Counted from the stretch's first letter, positions 7,395 to 15,497 are shown. The stretch is 18,168 nt of DNA from Rikenellaceae bacterium (GCA_900767405.1 CAAFZB010000036.1:1-18168), one strand, 5' to 3'. Program-made: numbers and translations. The notes: generated by a model from the sequence alone, not told the origin.

Positions 7395-8414
7395 TTAGAC
7401 AGTATAGAGGCTTATGCCCTGTGCTCCTCCGCGGAATGCGGCATCCATACTCTCAACGAGCGACGGGAGGCCGCTGCCCAGTTCGGCGCCCAGGCCGCAA
7501 TAAAGCACTGTTCCCGGAGCCTTGTCGCGGTTATTCTGAACCGTTGCGTCATAAACAAACCCGGGTTCCATTGAATAGAAGTCCGAATATTCCATAGGGA
7601 ATACGAAATCCAGGTTCCACTTCGAAAAATCCTGGCTCACCATAAAAGAGGCCAGTTTTACCGTGGCAAAAGGAGAGGCGCAGACCTTCTTTCCATAACT
7701 GTGAGCGACCTCGGCTGCAATATTTGCCACCTCGGCAACCAGGTCACAGCGAAACTCGCACCACTTTGGGTCGCGCGAAGGGTCTTCCAGGTCGCGGGGG
7801 TCATAACCGTACTCGTTCACAAAACGCTCCACTGCCACGGGATGATAACCGAAATCCCAGTCGGGATAGACCTCGGTATCCTGATATAGATTATAGTTGT
7901 AGGCGAGGCTGATGGGAAGGACGCAATCTACGACTCGGCAGTAATCGAGGCAGATACCGTCAATGCCGTCAATCTCGCACAATCTTCTGACGTTCTCCCT
8001 CACATATTCGCGTACTTCAGGAACGGCGGCACTGAGGAATTTGTAGGAATTCACGTAAGCCTTGTATTCAGCCAGAGATTTTCCGTCCCTGTTTACGTCA
8101 AACCAATCGGGATGCGTTTCAAGCAGTGTCTGCCTGTCTCCGCGGGGATTCAGGGTCCACACCCAGGCATAAAGGGTAACACCGTGCTCCTTTGCCAGCG
8201 CAGCGGCTTTCTGATACCTATCGGTGTCGGGGACATAAAGCATAAGACCGTCTATCCCGGCTTCATCCATATGGACGAACAATGAATCCAGGTCCAGCCC
8301 TGCCCTGTCTTCCATCCAGGTCCAGAACATAGGAAGTTCCCCGGATGTTTCACGCTTGTTGCAGGATAAAAGTGCAGCAAGCACAAGCATAAATATTATT
8401 ATATATCTTTTCAT
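7395..8414 (-). CDS. Putative glycoside hydrolase lipoprotein (GHL10-like barrel), cut short by an in-frame TAA
   Basis: A 339-residue product with signal peptide and lipobox ALLSC (Cys18). The rest is a GHL10-like TIM barrel: GIDGLMLYV near the start, VTLYAWVWTLNP, THPDWFDV, VPEVREYVRENVRRL and DGIDGICLDYCRV, where the Asp after strand 4 is a candidate active-site residue. LDFVFPMEYSDFY and GTVLYCGLGAELG follow, and the last strand is GISLYTV. The frame stops right after this strand at TAA (7395-7397), yet the same frame stays open without any shift to 6975, so the stop appears to interrupt a ~478-residue protein. The ATG overlaps the stop of the upstream lamin-tail gene (ATGA, 8411-8414). 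The barrel may be nearly complete, so activity is possible, but the last helix and C-terminal domain would be lost. It is more distant from the other two barrels than they are from each other. Confidence 0.8.
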   Translation of the reverse strand: MKRYIIIFMLVLAALLSCNKRETSGELPMFWTWMEDRAGLDLDSLFVHMDEAGIDGLMLYVPDTDRYQKAAALAKEHGVTLYAWVWTLNPRGDRQTLLETHPDWFDVNRDGKSLAEYKAYVNSYKFLSAAVPEVREYVRENVRRLCEIDGIDGICLDYCRVVDCVLPISLAYNYNLYQDTEVYPDWDFGYHPVAVERFVNEYGYDPRDLEDPSRDPKWCEFRCDLVAEVANIAAEVAHSYGKKVCASPFATVKLASFMVSQDFSKWNLDFVFPMEYSDFYSMEPGFVYDATVQNNRDKAPGTVLYCGLGAELGSGLPSLVESMDAAFRGGAQGISLYTV

Positions 8415-10546
8415 TCCGCTCTGTAATAACCGTTCATATCGGGATATTCACCGATGCCGTAACGGAAAAGGGCGATGCCGTCGGCCCGTGAATTATCGAC
8501 TATATTCACAATCTGGCCGTCGAGCACATCTGCACTGAGGCCTTTGGAATTGCCGTCATAGGTAGAGAAGCCGTGCCAGCTTTCCTTGCCGTTCTTATGC
8601 GCCCCGTCGGCAAACCAATTGGCAACGCTGACATTCTTGGTCGGAGAATAGCCATATGACGAAATGTAAGCCATAGGCATCAGGATATCGATGTACCGGG
8701 TCATCTGTTCGGGATCCTGGCCGTAATACTTCTGGGCTCCGCTTTCACCCATAAGGGCAGCCGACATAATTATGCTTTGTTTCCTGGCGTGTATCTTGGT
8801 CTCCGCCTGACGGCAGAACTCGGTAATGGCGTCGGTACCGGAAAGATTTTCGTCTCCGTGTTTGTAGGCTGTGCCGCCGAAACGTACATAGTCGTAATGT
8901 ATGCCGTCTATATCGTAATTTACATAGTTCAGAGACCTCTTGATTATTTCGTCAAACCTGGGCTGATTGACTTTCGCAGGCGTTCCGTCAATGATGGCTG
9001 ATACCCAGTCACCCTCTGTCACGGTGCCGTCGGGCCAATGCACGTCTCCCGACCACCAGAAGCACTGCTGCCAGATATGCACTTTCATTCCCAGGGAATG
9101 AGCCCTTTCGATGAAAGCTTCCACGTCGGCCTTCTTGTGGTAGTCGCTGCGGAATACGAACTCGTGAATCACGATATTGCCCACCCCGATTCTTGCCATC
9201 TTTTCCAGGTCATAGGAATCCATTGAAGAGTGGTTTACCCACACAGCCACCTTGTTGTCTTCGGTTATTCCCCAGTTCTTTTCGTCACGGCTTGCGTTTA
9301 TCACGGTGTACCAGGGGCCGCTGGCGTCGGGGATACGGCTCCAGCTGGTGGTCTGTGTAGCCGGACGGCTGCCGTGCGCGAGGGTGGACGTAAAGCTGTC
9401 GAGTTCCTTGCCGTCGGAGCCTTTGAGAACCACCTTTGAAGACGATGAGATATTGGCGTCGAAACTGATATGCCCGCCGGAAGGTATGGCTACCTTCCCG
9501 CTTTCGTAGACAGCCTTGCCGTCAACGGTAACGGTAATGCCAGGGGTCTGTATTTCGAAAAGGGACGAATTGGATATCTCGCCCCATCCGGCAAGTGAGA
9601 ACTCATTGAGCCTGAGACCCGATTCATCGACACTTACGGCCTTGTTGGGCTGTCCCTTGGTAGGTATGGGAGTAACCAGGAAATCGCCGGTGGCATCGGG
9701 CAGCCGGGACCAGCTCGAGCCATCGGTTATTGCCGGATATTTTGAACCGGAGAATGAAATGACCTGCTTGTGGTCGTTGGTATAATAGGTGAACTCCGCC
9801 ATCTGCGCCGCAGTTGCGCTGCAGTCTATGGCAAGTCGCTCTCCAACGGGAAGAACGGTTCCTTCCGGCAGGAAGCAGATGCGTGTACCGTCCTTGGCCT
9901 TGATGTAGGAATACTCGAGCTTCATTTCCTTCTTTCCGGCATTGTAGATTTCGACCCATCCTTCTGAGGGACAGACTTCGTTGATTACCAGGCCGGAAAT
10001 GGAATAGGGCGTAACTTTGTAGTTCTTTTCGCCCGGGGTTGACGTTTCGGTTACCTTCCAGGTCTTGGAGATGTCCGGGATACGGGCATAGCTGTCCTCG
10101 TCTCCTTCCAGCTTGGCGTTGGGGCCGCAGTCAATCCTTACAGAGAAAGAGTCGAGGGTGAAGCCCTTTGAGTCCAGGATGGACAGTTCCTGGAATGTAG
10201 CCCGAAGCATCAGGGATGAGAACTTCACTTCATCTGTCCTGATGAGGAAACGGCCCTGAGGGGCGATGGTTCCTGTCTTCAGGGTGCAGACCGGCTCTTC
10301 TACCACCGAAGAGGATGTAAGCACTACTACGAGGCCTTCCAGGGGAATGGCTTTATCGGTCGTATTGTACAACTCTATCCAGCCTTCCTTCCCTATTGCT
10401 TTGGCAGGAAGGACCTCATTTATTATTATGCCGTCCATCGATACAGGGTCAGGTACAGGTATGGGCTGAGGCTGTTCTTTTTCTTTGCAAGACAAAAATG
10501 CAGAAAGCATTGCTGCAGCTGCGACTGCCTTATAGAATATTCTCAT
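8411..10546 (-). CDS. Lipoprotein with three lamin-tail domains and a GHL10/DUF4015-like barrel
   Basis: A 711-residue predicted lipoprotein (AFLSC, Cys20, followed by the charged KEKEQ, which fits Bacteroidetes surface-export signals). Three lamin-tail (LTD) domains follow at about 38-175, 184-301 and 309-425. The first two open with the classic INEV pattern and an E(L/I)YN core, and each of the three closes with an SxxRIPD-like stretch; the third is degenerate (LRLNEFSLAGWGEISN). Residues ~430-711 form a TIM barrel with NIVIHEFVF, VHIWQQCFWW, GIHYDYVRFGG (Asp552 a candidate active residue), YYGQDPEQM, YIDILMPMAY and ALFRYGIGEYP. This barrel is a paralogue of the secreted one at 6083-6967. 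A purine run GAAGGAAG lies directly upstream of the ATG, one of few SD-like sites here. Likely a surface-anchored polysaccharide-binding and cleaving protein; the substrate is inferred only from the locus. Confidence 0.85.
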   Translation of the reverse strand: MRIFYKAVAAAAMLSAFLSCKEKEQPQPIPVPDPVSMDGIIINEVLPAKAIGKEGWIELYNTTDKAIPLEGLVVVLTSSSVVEEPVCTLKTGTIAPQGRFLIRTDEVKFSSLMLRATFQELSILDSKGFTLDSFSVRIDCGPNAKLEGDEDSYARIPDISKTWKVTETSTPGEKNYKVTPYSISGLVINEVCPSEGWVEIYNAGKKEMKLEYSYIKAKDGTRICFLPEGTVLPVGERLAIDCSATAAQMAEFTYYTNDHKQVISFSGSKYPAITDGSSWSRLPDATGDFLVTPIPTKGQPNKAVSVDESGLRLNEFSLAGWGEISNSSLFEIQTPGITVTVDGKAVYESGKVAIPSGGHISFDANISSSSKVVLKGSDGKELDSFTSTLAHGSRPATQTTSWSRIPDASGPWYTVINASRDEKNWGITEDNKVAVWVNHSSMDSYDLEKMARIGVGNIVIHEFVFRSDYHKKADVEAFIERAHSLGMKVHIWQQCFWWSGDVHWPDGTVTEGDWVSAIIDGTPAKVNQPRFDEIIKRSLNYVNYDIDGIHYDYVRFGGTAYKHGDENLSGTDAITEFCRQAETKIHARKQSIIMSAALMGESGAQKYYGQDPEQMTRYIDILMPMAYISSYGYSPTKNVSVANWFADGAHKNGKESWHGFSTYDGNSKGLSADVLDGQIVNIVDNSRADGIALFRYGIGEYPDMNGYYRAE

Positions 10547-10558
10547 CTTCCTTCAAAA

Positions 10559-11590
10559 TTAGAATTCCAGTTCTTCATAAAAGTGCAGGCCGGTGTAGTC
10601 GGTAAAGACCACGCTGCCAAAGGTATTGTCGTTGTTGGAAGCATCGGCGAACTCCCATTTGCCGTCGACGAACAATTGCGAAATCACGTGGCCTATGTAG
10701 CCGCTCGAATATTTGCACTGCGCGTGGAAATAGCGGGCGGGAATGCCGCTCAAACGGGCCATGGCGCATATCGCATTGGAAAGGTCGCAGCAGTTGCCGC
10801 CCTTGGCCTTGATTGTCCCCACTGAGCCTTTCCTGGTATTGTTGTAGTCTTCCCATTCCCACTCGCTGCGGGCATACTCGAATATTGCGGTCGCCTTTTC
10901 GCGGGCGGTCGATTTGTCGGTCACCTTATATTTTGCAAAAGCGGCGTCCCTGGCTTCCTTCACCTCGGGCGCATTGACTTCGCAATGAGCCGTAGGTGCG
11001 GTGTAGGACGACTCCCAGGCATCTACGGTCTGGGGCAGGGATTCGTGCGCATCGTAATATGCGGCAACCTCGATTATCGCTTTGAGAAGGGCCGAGGTTG
11101 TCATCTTGTTTTCGTAGGAAGAAACCGCAATCGCATTGGGTATCGTCTTCTCCCCTGTCATAGAACCGTACACGCTCCTGAGCACCGCTGTAAACTCTCC
11201 GAATTTGAGTTCCCTGGGGAGGAACGGCTCTCCTTTGCGTGAAGAAATCGAGCAGGCAGCGCTGGGGTAAACCAGGTTTTCGTCTGCCCAGGTCTTTGGA
11301 TTGTCTATTATTTTTAGCAGCAGCGTGATCCCTGCGCGCATATATTCCAGGTTGAACACGGTGAAGCCGTCCCATTTTATTGTAGTGGGGATGACGTTCG
11401 TTTTCTGCCATTCCGAATATGCGTTCGAGAGAGCCAAAAGCAGATCCCCGTTGTAGGTTTCGCGCCATTCAACCTTTTGAGGTTGCGGCGGCTGAGGCTC
11501 CTCCGGTTCGGGCTTTGGCGCTGCCTTGCCGCACGATGCCGCAAGCATCAGGACGAAAGCCACCGATATTATAGACAATGCCTTCTTCAT
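10559..11590 (-). CDS. PMBR-like/transglutaminase-fold lipoprotein, probable wall-peptide-directed cysteine enzyme
   Basis: A 343-residue predicted lipoprotein (LAASC, Cys20) with a Pro/Glu-rich linker (24-38). Two segments at about 48-93 and 133-190 have the pattern of pseudomurein-binding repeats: a helix containing AYSEW, then IPTTIKWDG, then a helix; the second is LRSVYGSM, IPNAIAVSSYENKM and another helix. Residues ~225-335 form a transglutaminase-like domain with GNC (Cys267), a run ending ARLSGIPAR, GHVISQLFVDGKW (His301) and EFADAS (Asp316), the full Cys-His-Asp triad. PMBR plus a transglutaminase-fold peptidase is the layout of the archaeal-phage pseudomurein endoisopeptidases PeiW/PeiP (family C71), although overall identity cannot be judged by eye. 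Here a role in cutting cross-link or stem peptides of wall material is inferred. The gene lies between the large repeat lipoprotein (61-bp gap with hairpin) and the lamin-tail gene (12-bp gap). Confidence 0.83.
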   Translation of the reverse strand: MKKALSIISVAFVLMLAASCGKAAPKPEPEEPQPPQPQKVEWRETYNGDLLLALSNAYSEWQKTNVIPTTIKWDGFTVFNLEYMRAGITLLLKIIDNPKTWADENLVYPSAACSISSRKGEPFLPRELKFGEFTAVLRSVYGSMTGEKTIPNAIAVSSYENKMTTSALLKAIIEVAAYYDAHESLPQTVDAWESSYTAPTAHCEVNAPEVKEARDAAFAKYKVTDKSTAREKATAIFEYARSEWEWEDYNNTRKGSVGTIKAKGGNCCDLSNAICAMARLSGIPARYFHAQCKYSSGYIGHVISQLFVDGKWEFADASNNDNTFGSVVFTDYTGLHFYEELEF

Positions 11591-11614
11591 AGATTCCGTT
11601 TTATAAATTGGGAC

Positions 11615-11640
11615 CCGGCGGGCGGGTCAGCGCCCGCCGG
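11615..11640 (-). promoter_or_regulatory. Intercistronic GC-rich hairpin
   Basis: A perfect 10-bp inverted repeat (CCGGCGGGCG / CGCCCGCCGG) with a 6-nt loop lies between the stop of the large repeat lipoprotein gene and the start of the transglutaminase-type gene, in the longest gap (61 bp) of the operon. On the transcribed strand it is followed by GTCCCAATTTATAAAAC, not by a T-run, so it is not a canonical intrinsic terminator. It could be a partial terminator or a 3'-end mRNA stabiliser that raises expression of the upstream structural lipoprotein over the downstream enzymes. The hairpin is certain; its role is inferred. Confidence 0.6.
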
Positions 11641-11651
11641 ATAAAAGTATA

Positions 11652-14600
11652 CTAATAGAGGTCGAAATCAACCTTTTCATTCTTGATTGCGTCATAGGCG
11701 TTTTCAGTAACGTTGTTGTCGAGCAGGTGTTTGTAAACACGTGCCGTCAGCAACATAACCCTCATAGGGCTGATAAAGCCTTTATATCCGTCAAGGATGA
11801 GAGTGCTTGATTTGGTACCGAATTCCTGATAGTTGCCTATCTTGCCCAGACGGGTGTTGCCCGAATTGGTAATAAGACCGCGTACAACGAACCAGCTGCC
11901 GCATTTGAGAATGAAGTCAATGCCAACTTTATCTATTTCTTCGCCATTGAATGTGACAGGCATATTTTCGGCATCCTGCTCATACCAGGGGTAAGAACCC
12001 CATTCGCAAACATCGGTATATGCAGGAACTGCGGTAGAGAAAGCCTTGCCGTTTGCAAGGGTGTAAGGCTTATTCCTGTCGGTCATATCGGTAAGGAAAG
12101 CTTCTCCTTCTGCAGTGCAGAGTTCCATAAGACCGCGGATGGCAATCTCCCAGGCCTGAGCAGAAGTATAGACAGTCTCACCTACCTTTACAGTCCATTT
12201 GGTAGGATAAAGAGTATCATCATACTGGTTTCCGGGATTGTTGTAACCCTTGTTGGGATTTGCGATGGGCACGAGATGAACGTTCTCAAACTGAGTGCCT
12301 TTTCCCACACAATGTGTACCGTCTGCCTCAACCATACCTATTGTATTCTCCCAAACGTCAAGACAACTTACATAAGCCTGAGCAAACTCTTTGAGAGTTG
12401 CTGCTGCGGGAACGGGCTTGGTCTCGCCGAAAAGACGGGTGGGAACCTCGGTGTCTGCACTGAGTTCGCCTGCCGTGTCAAGATTGTTGTCAAGCATATA
12501 CTTGAAGAACTCGGCATAGGTGAGCAAAGCGCGTGCTGCGCTGAAGCAGCCCTTGAATCCGGGAACCTGGTCGCTGTTGTAACTGCAGTTGTTGGAAATC
12601 TGGCCATTACCCTTGTTGGGGTTGAGAGGCCAGTTGATGCTTCTGTTTGCATTGTTGTCGAGGATGGCGAGTGAAGCAACGGCAGAACCGTCCTTCTTCT
12701 GGAAGTTGCCGCCGTTCCCGGCAGATTCATTGTAGCGCAGAGATGCCCACTGATAATCGTGAGTTGCAGGGATTGCGGTCTCCGACATCTTGACGCTCTT
12801 TTCGAGCTTGTCAATCTTGCCGGCTCCTACGTGGTCGGGATTGACGTCGTTTCCGTCATATCCGCGGACAAGGAGATAGCAGCGTTCTGCAAGTTCGTAA
12901 ACATCTGCGAGATTGTATGTTTTCTTGCCTACGGTAATCTTGGTATCCTCGGGGATAAAGTGGCCGATTACGTCATTGGCGGGATCATAATTCGAGCTGG
13001 CAGTGTCAAAACCGGTAATGGTATTGATCTTTCCTGTGGTCTTGTCCCATACACCGAGAAGCTTCACGAACTCTGTCGCGAAATCCTTGATGGTAGGTTC
13101 CTTGACAATGGGCTGTCCCTGACCGTAAAGGTCGAAGTCAAATTTCCGGCTGCTTACTGCAGTGTAAACCTTTTCGGTGATGTTGTTGTCGAGCAGGTAC
13201 TTGTAGAAACGTGCCAGAACAAGGAACTCACGCATAGGAGAAATATAGCCCTTGTATCCGGGAAGGTTGAGGGTGCTTGCTGTTTCGCCGAATTCCTGGA
13301 AGTTGCCGATGTTTCCGAGAGGGCTGTTGCAGTCTGTCTTGATGAAGCTGCGCACTACGTGCCATGCACCTACCTTTACCATAAAGTCAACGCCGACACT
13401 CTCGATTTCTGCGTCATTGTATGTAACGATGTTATCATACTCGTACCAAGGGTTTCCACCCCACTTGCAGCCCGGAGTATATGCAGGCATAGGCTCGAGC
13501 AGGGATGCACCGTCGCTCAGGGTCATTGCGTGGTTGCGGCTGTCATTGAAGTTTACAAGTTCTGCAGAACCTTCCTTTGTTACAAGGTCGAGGAGACCTC
13601 TCTGAGCGATTTCCCAAGCCTGTGATGAGGTATAGGTCTGACCGTCTACGGTTACAGTGAACTTGACGGGATACAGGGCATCGTCATACTGGTTTCCGGG
13701 ATTGGTATAACCGGGACCGGGGTTCTCGATAGGAATAAGGTGAACGTTGGTGAATGCTGTAGGACCGTTATGGGTGCCGTCGGCATCAACTGTTCCAACG
13801 GTGGCTGCCCATACGTCGAGGGCCTTAACGAATTCCTGAGCGAATTCCTTGAGAGTTCCTGTAATGGGTGCCACGTATGCCGTCTGGGTAAGAGCGATAT
13901 CTTTCGTATAATCACCTGCCTTGAAAGTAATTGTAGCTGTACGGTCTTCTGCACCGGTATAAGCCGATACAGATACCTTGATTATTCCTTCTCCGGCCTT
14001 TCCAGATTTGGGATTGATGGTAACCCAGTCTGCATCGGCCTCGGCTGTCCAGCTGTCGGTTGCAGTGTAAGCTACTTCCTGTGCCTCAGTTTCGTCGGCT
14101 GCGAACTTAAGAGCTTTTGTCTTTACGTCGATAGGAAGCTGCTGGTTGTAAAGTTCGGTGTCGAACTTCACGTCCTTGATTGCAGTATAGACGTTCTTGT
14201 TAATGTTGTTGTCGAGCAGGTGCTTGTAGATACGTGCAAGGATGAGGAATTCACGCATAGGGCTGATGAGACCTTCGAAGCCCTCGACAACGAGAGCCTT
14301 TGACGGATCTGTGCCGAACTGCTGGAAGTTGCCTATCTTTGCGAGAGGATCGTTGAAGCTGTTCTTGATGAAAGACCTTGTTACGTGCCAAGAGCAAGCC
14401 TTGAGAAGGAGCTCTACGTTCATCTCGGTGATGGTCTCTCCGTTGTACTTGATAAAGCCGCCGTCGTTGGCAGACTCATACCAGGGATACATACCCCAGA
14501 TACAGGTCTCTGAAGGCTTGCTGATAGGAGCCGACATAAGTGAAAGACCGTCACCGTAGTTAATAGGTGTGTTGCGGTCCATCGTGTTCATAAATGCCTG

Positions 14601-15497
14601 TCCGTCTGTAGTACACATATCCATAAGACCGCGGATAGCGATTTCCCAGCAGTTTGCGGCAGTGTAGGTTACGCCGTTGACCTCGATGTTCTGAGGGTTG
14701 CCGTATTTTGCAAAGTCATACTGGTCCTTGCCCTCATTGTGGTAATCGTTGTCGGTGTCGTAAGGGATAGGAATGAAATGTACCCTTTCCCAAGCGCTGT
14801 TGTTTGCCGTACAGTGTGAACCGTCTGCGCTGAGTTTGTCGGCTACCGTGCTTTCCCAGATGTCGAGATACTTCACGAACTCCTGGGCAAAGGCCTTGAG
14901 GGTATTGGAAGCGGAAAGATATTCCGTGCTCACCTTGGCGGGAAGCTTTGCAGACTCTGCATAAGAAGCAAGGGTGCGCATAACGGTAACGATGGCACGG
15001 TTGGTACAGAATGCAAGGGCATCCTCTCCTCTGTAAACCAGAGCACGGTTCTGCCACTGACCTTTGGCTGCTGCATCGGCAAGGAAGGTCTTTGCAATGG
15101 TAACGATATCCTCTGCTACGCCTTTGCCGTCCTTCGGGCCATTGGTTACTGCAATTTCTGTTGCATCGTAGCTGTCCTTGTCGGGGGTAGCTGCGGCCTT
15201 GTAAGGAACTACGGCAATTTCGGCTGTACTGCCTTCGCTTATTTCAACGAGGGCTGTTGCCTCAACAAAGAAGAAGTCGGCGGTGCTCAGAGTCTTTCCC
15301 GCAACTGTAAAGCTAGTGGGAATTTCCCTTGCGTCCTCCCAGGTGGAGTAGGCGTCTGCTGCAGCAGCGACTACCTCATTGATTTTGAATCCGCCTCCTA
15401 CAGGAGTGGGATCGGGGCTGGGTTTTTCTTTTTTACAAGCAACCACTGCAAGAGAGATTGCAAGAAAAGAAACGAGATAATTGAAAATCTTTCTCAT
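11652..15497 (-). CDS. Giant modular lipoprotein with PMBR-like repeats and a BACON domain
   Basis: About 1281 residues, predicted lipoprotein (AVVAC, Cys21, then KKEK and a Pro-rich linker). Residues ~40-90 (VVAAAADAYSTWEDAREIP, FTVAGKTLSTADFFFVEATAL) match the pseudomurein-binding repeat pattern; a weaker copy lies near 160-192. Four large modules follow at about 198-450, 546-790, 800-1022 and 1033-1281. Each opens with (T/I)(L/I)K(D/E/A)FA and carries an aromatic-rich core. Modules 1, 2 and 4 share WEIAxRGL, GN(F/Y)QxFG and a closing LxxARxYKxLLDNN; module 3 is divergent. A BACON domain (about 456-537, DADWVTINPKSGKAGEG) sits between modules 1 and 2. No catalytic motif is seen, so it is most likely a surface binding or scaffold protein for wall glycan or peptide. 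It shares the PMBR-like N-terminal design with the transglutaminase-type protein downstream. No established name is recognised. Confidence 0.85.
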   Translation of the reverse strand: MRKIFNYLVSFLAISLAVVACKKEKPSPDPTPVGGGFKINEVVAAAADAYSTWEDAREIPTSFTVAGKTLSTADFFFVEATALVEISEGSTAEIAVVPYKAAATPDKDSYDATEIAVTNGPKDGKGVAEDIVTIAKTFLADAAAKGQWQNRALVYRGEDALAFCTNRAIVTVMRTLASYAESAKLPAKVSTEYLSASNTLKAFAQEFVKYLDIWESTVADKLSADGSHCTANNSAWERVHFIPIPYDTDNDYHNEGKDQYDFAKYGNPQNIEVNGVTYTAANCWEIAIRGLMDMCTTDGQAFMNTMDRNTPINYGDGLSLMSAPISKPSETCIWGMYPWYESANDGGFIKYNGETITEMNVELLLKACSWHVTRSFIKNSFNDPLAKIGNFQQFGTDPSKALVVEGFEGLISPMREFLILARIYKHLLDNNINKNVYTAIKDVKFDTELYNQQLPIDVKTKALKFAADETEAQEVAYTATDSWTAEADADWVTINPKSGKAGEGIIKVSVSAYTGAEDRTATITFKAGDYTKDIALTQTAYVAPITGTLKEFAQEFVKALDVWAATVGTVDADGTHNGPTAFTNVHLIPIENPGPGYTNPGNQYDDALYPVKFTVTVDGQTYTSSQAWEIAQRGLLDLVTKEGSAELVNFNDSRNHAMTLSDGASLLEPMPAYTPGCKWGGNPWYEYDNIVTYNDAEIESVGVDFMVKVGAWHVVRSFIKTDCNSPLGNIGNFQEFGETASTLNLPGYKGYISPMREFLVLARFYKYLLDNNITEKVYTAVSSRKFDFDLYGQGQPIVKEPTIKDFATEFVKLLGVWDKTTGKINTITGFDTASSNYDPANDVIGHFIPEDTKITVGKKTYNLADVYELAERCYLLVRGYDGNDVNPDHVGAGKIDKLEKSVKMSETAIPATHDYQWASLRYNESAGNGGNFQKKDGSAVASLAILDNNANRSINWPLNPNKGNGQISNNCSYNSDQVPGFKGCFSAARALLTYAEFFKYMLDNNLDTAGELSADTEVPTRLFGETKPVPAAATLKEFAQAYVSCLDVWENTIGMVEADGTHCVGKGTQFENVHLVPIANPNKGYNNPGNQYDDTLYPTKWTVKVGETVYTSAQAWEIAIRGLMELCTAEGEAFLTDMTDRNKPYTLANGKAFSTAVPAYTDVCEWGSYPWYEQDAENMPVTFNGEEIDKVGIDFILKCGSWFVVRGLITNSGNTRLGKIGNYQEFGTKSSTLILDGYKGFISPMRVMLLTARVYKHLLDNNVTENAYDAIKNEKVDFDLY
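11655..14906 (-). repeat. Four tandem ~225-250-residue coding modules
   Basis: Within the giant lipoprotein gene, modules lie at about 14148-14906, 13128-13862, 12432-13100 and 11655-12401. Similarity persists in the DNA: the 17-mer GTTGTTGTCGAGCAGGT (plus-strand reading) occurs at 11712-11728, 13182-13198 and 14205-14221, in the shared LLDNN region, while module 3 has a divergent version. A CATACTGGTTTCCGGGATTG stretch is shared between modules 2 and 4. This indicates internal duplication, with modules 2 and 4 closest and module 3 the most diverged. Confidence 0.8.
13887..14132 (-). other. BACON domain inside the giant lipoprotein
   Basis: Residues ~456-537 read as a typical Bacteroidetes BACON (Ig-like) domain: a strand with LKFAADETEAQEVAYTA, the hallmark WTAEADADWVTINPKSGKAG, then IIKVSVSAYTG, RTATITFKAGD and a closing DIALTQ. 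Such domains are frequent on Bacteroidetes glycan-utilisation lipoproteins, where they act as binding modules or spacers. Its position between modules 1 and 2, not at the N-terminus, suggests insertion during module shuffling. Confidence 0.85.

Noticed and set aside
7395..7397. Programmed stop-codon readthrough
   Set aside because: The codon is TAA, the stop least used for readthrough, and no downstream stimulatory structure is evident; mutation or sequence error is simpler.
12759..13625. Plus-strand open frame (288 codons) opposite the giant lipoprotein
   Set aside because: Arises from codon bias and repeats in the coding strand; no domain or start context.
11655..14906. Possible CRISPR or non-coding tandem repeats
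   Set aside because: Repeats are about 750-1000 bp apart, keep one reading frame and encode similar protein modules.
10559..15497. Locus dedicated to archaeal pseudomurein
   Set aside because: Pseudomurein has no MurNAc, so MurQ would have no role; kept only as a testable alternative.
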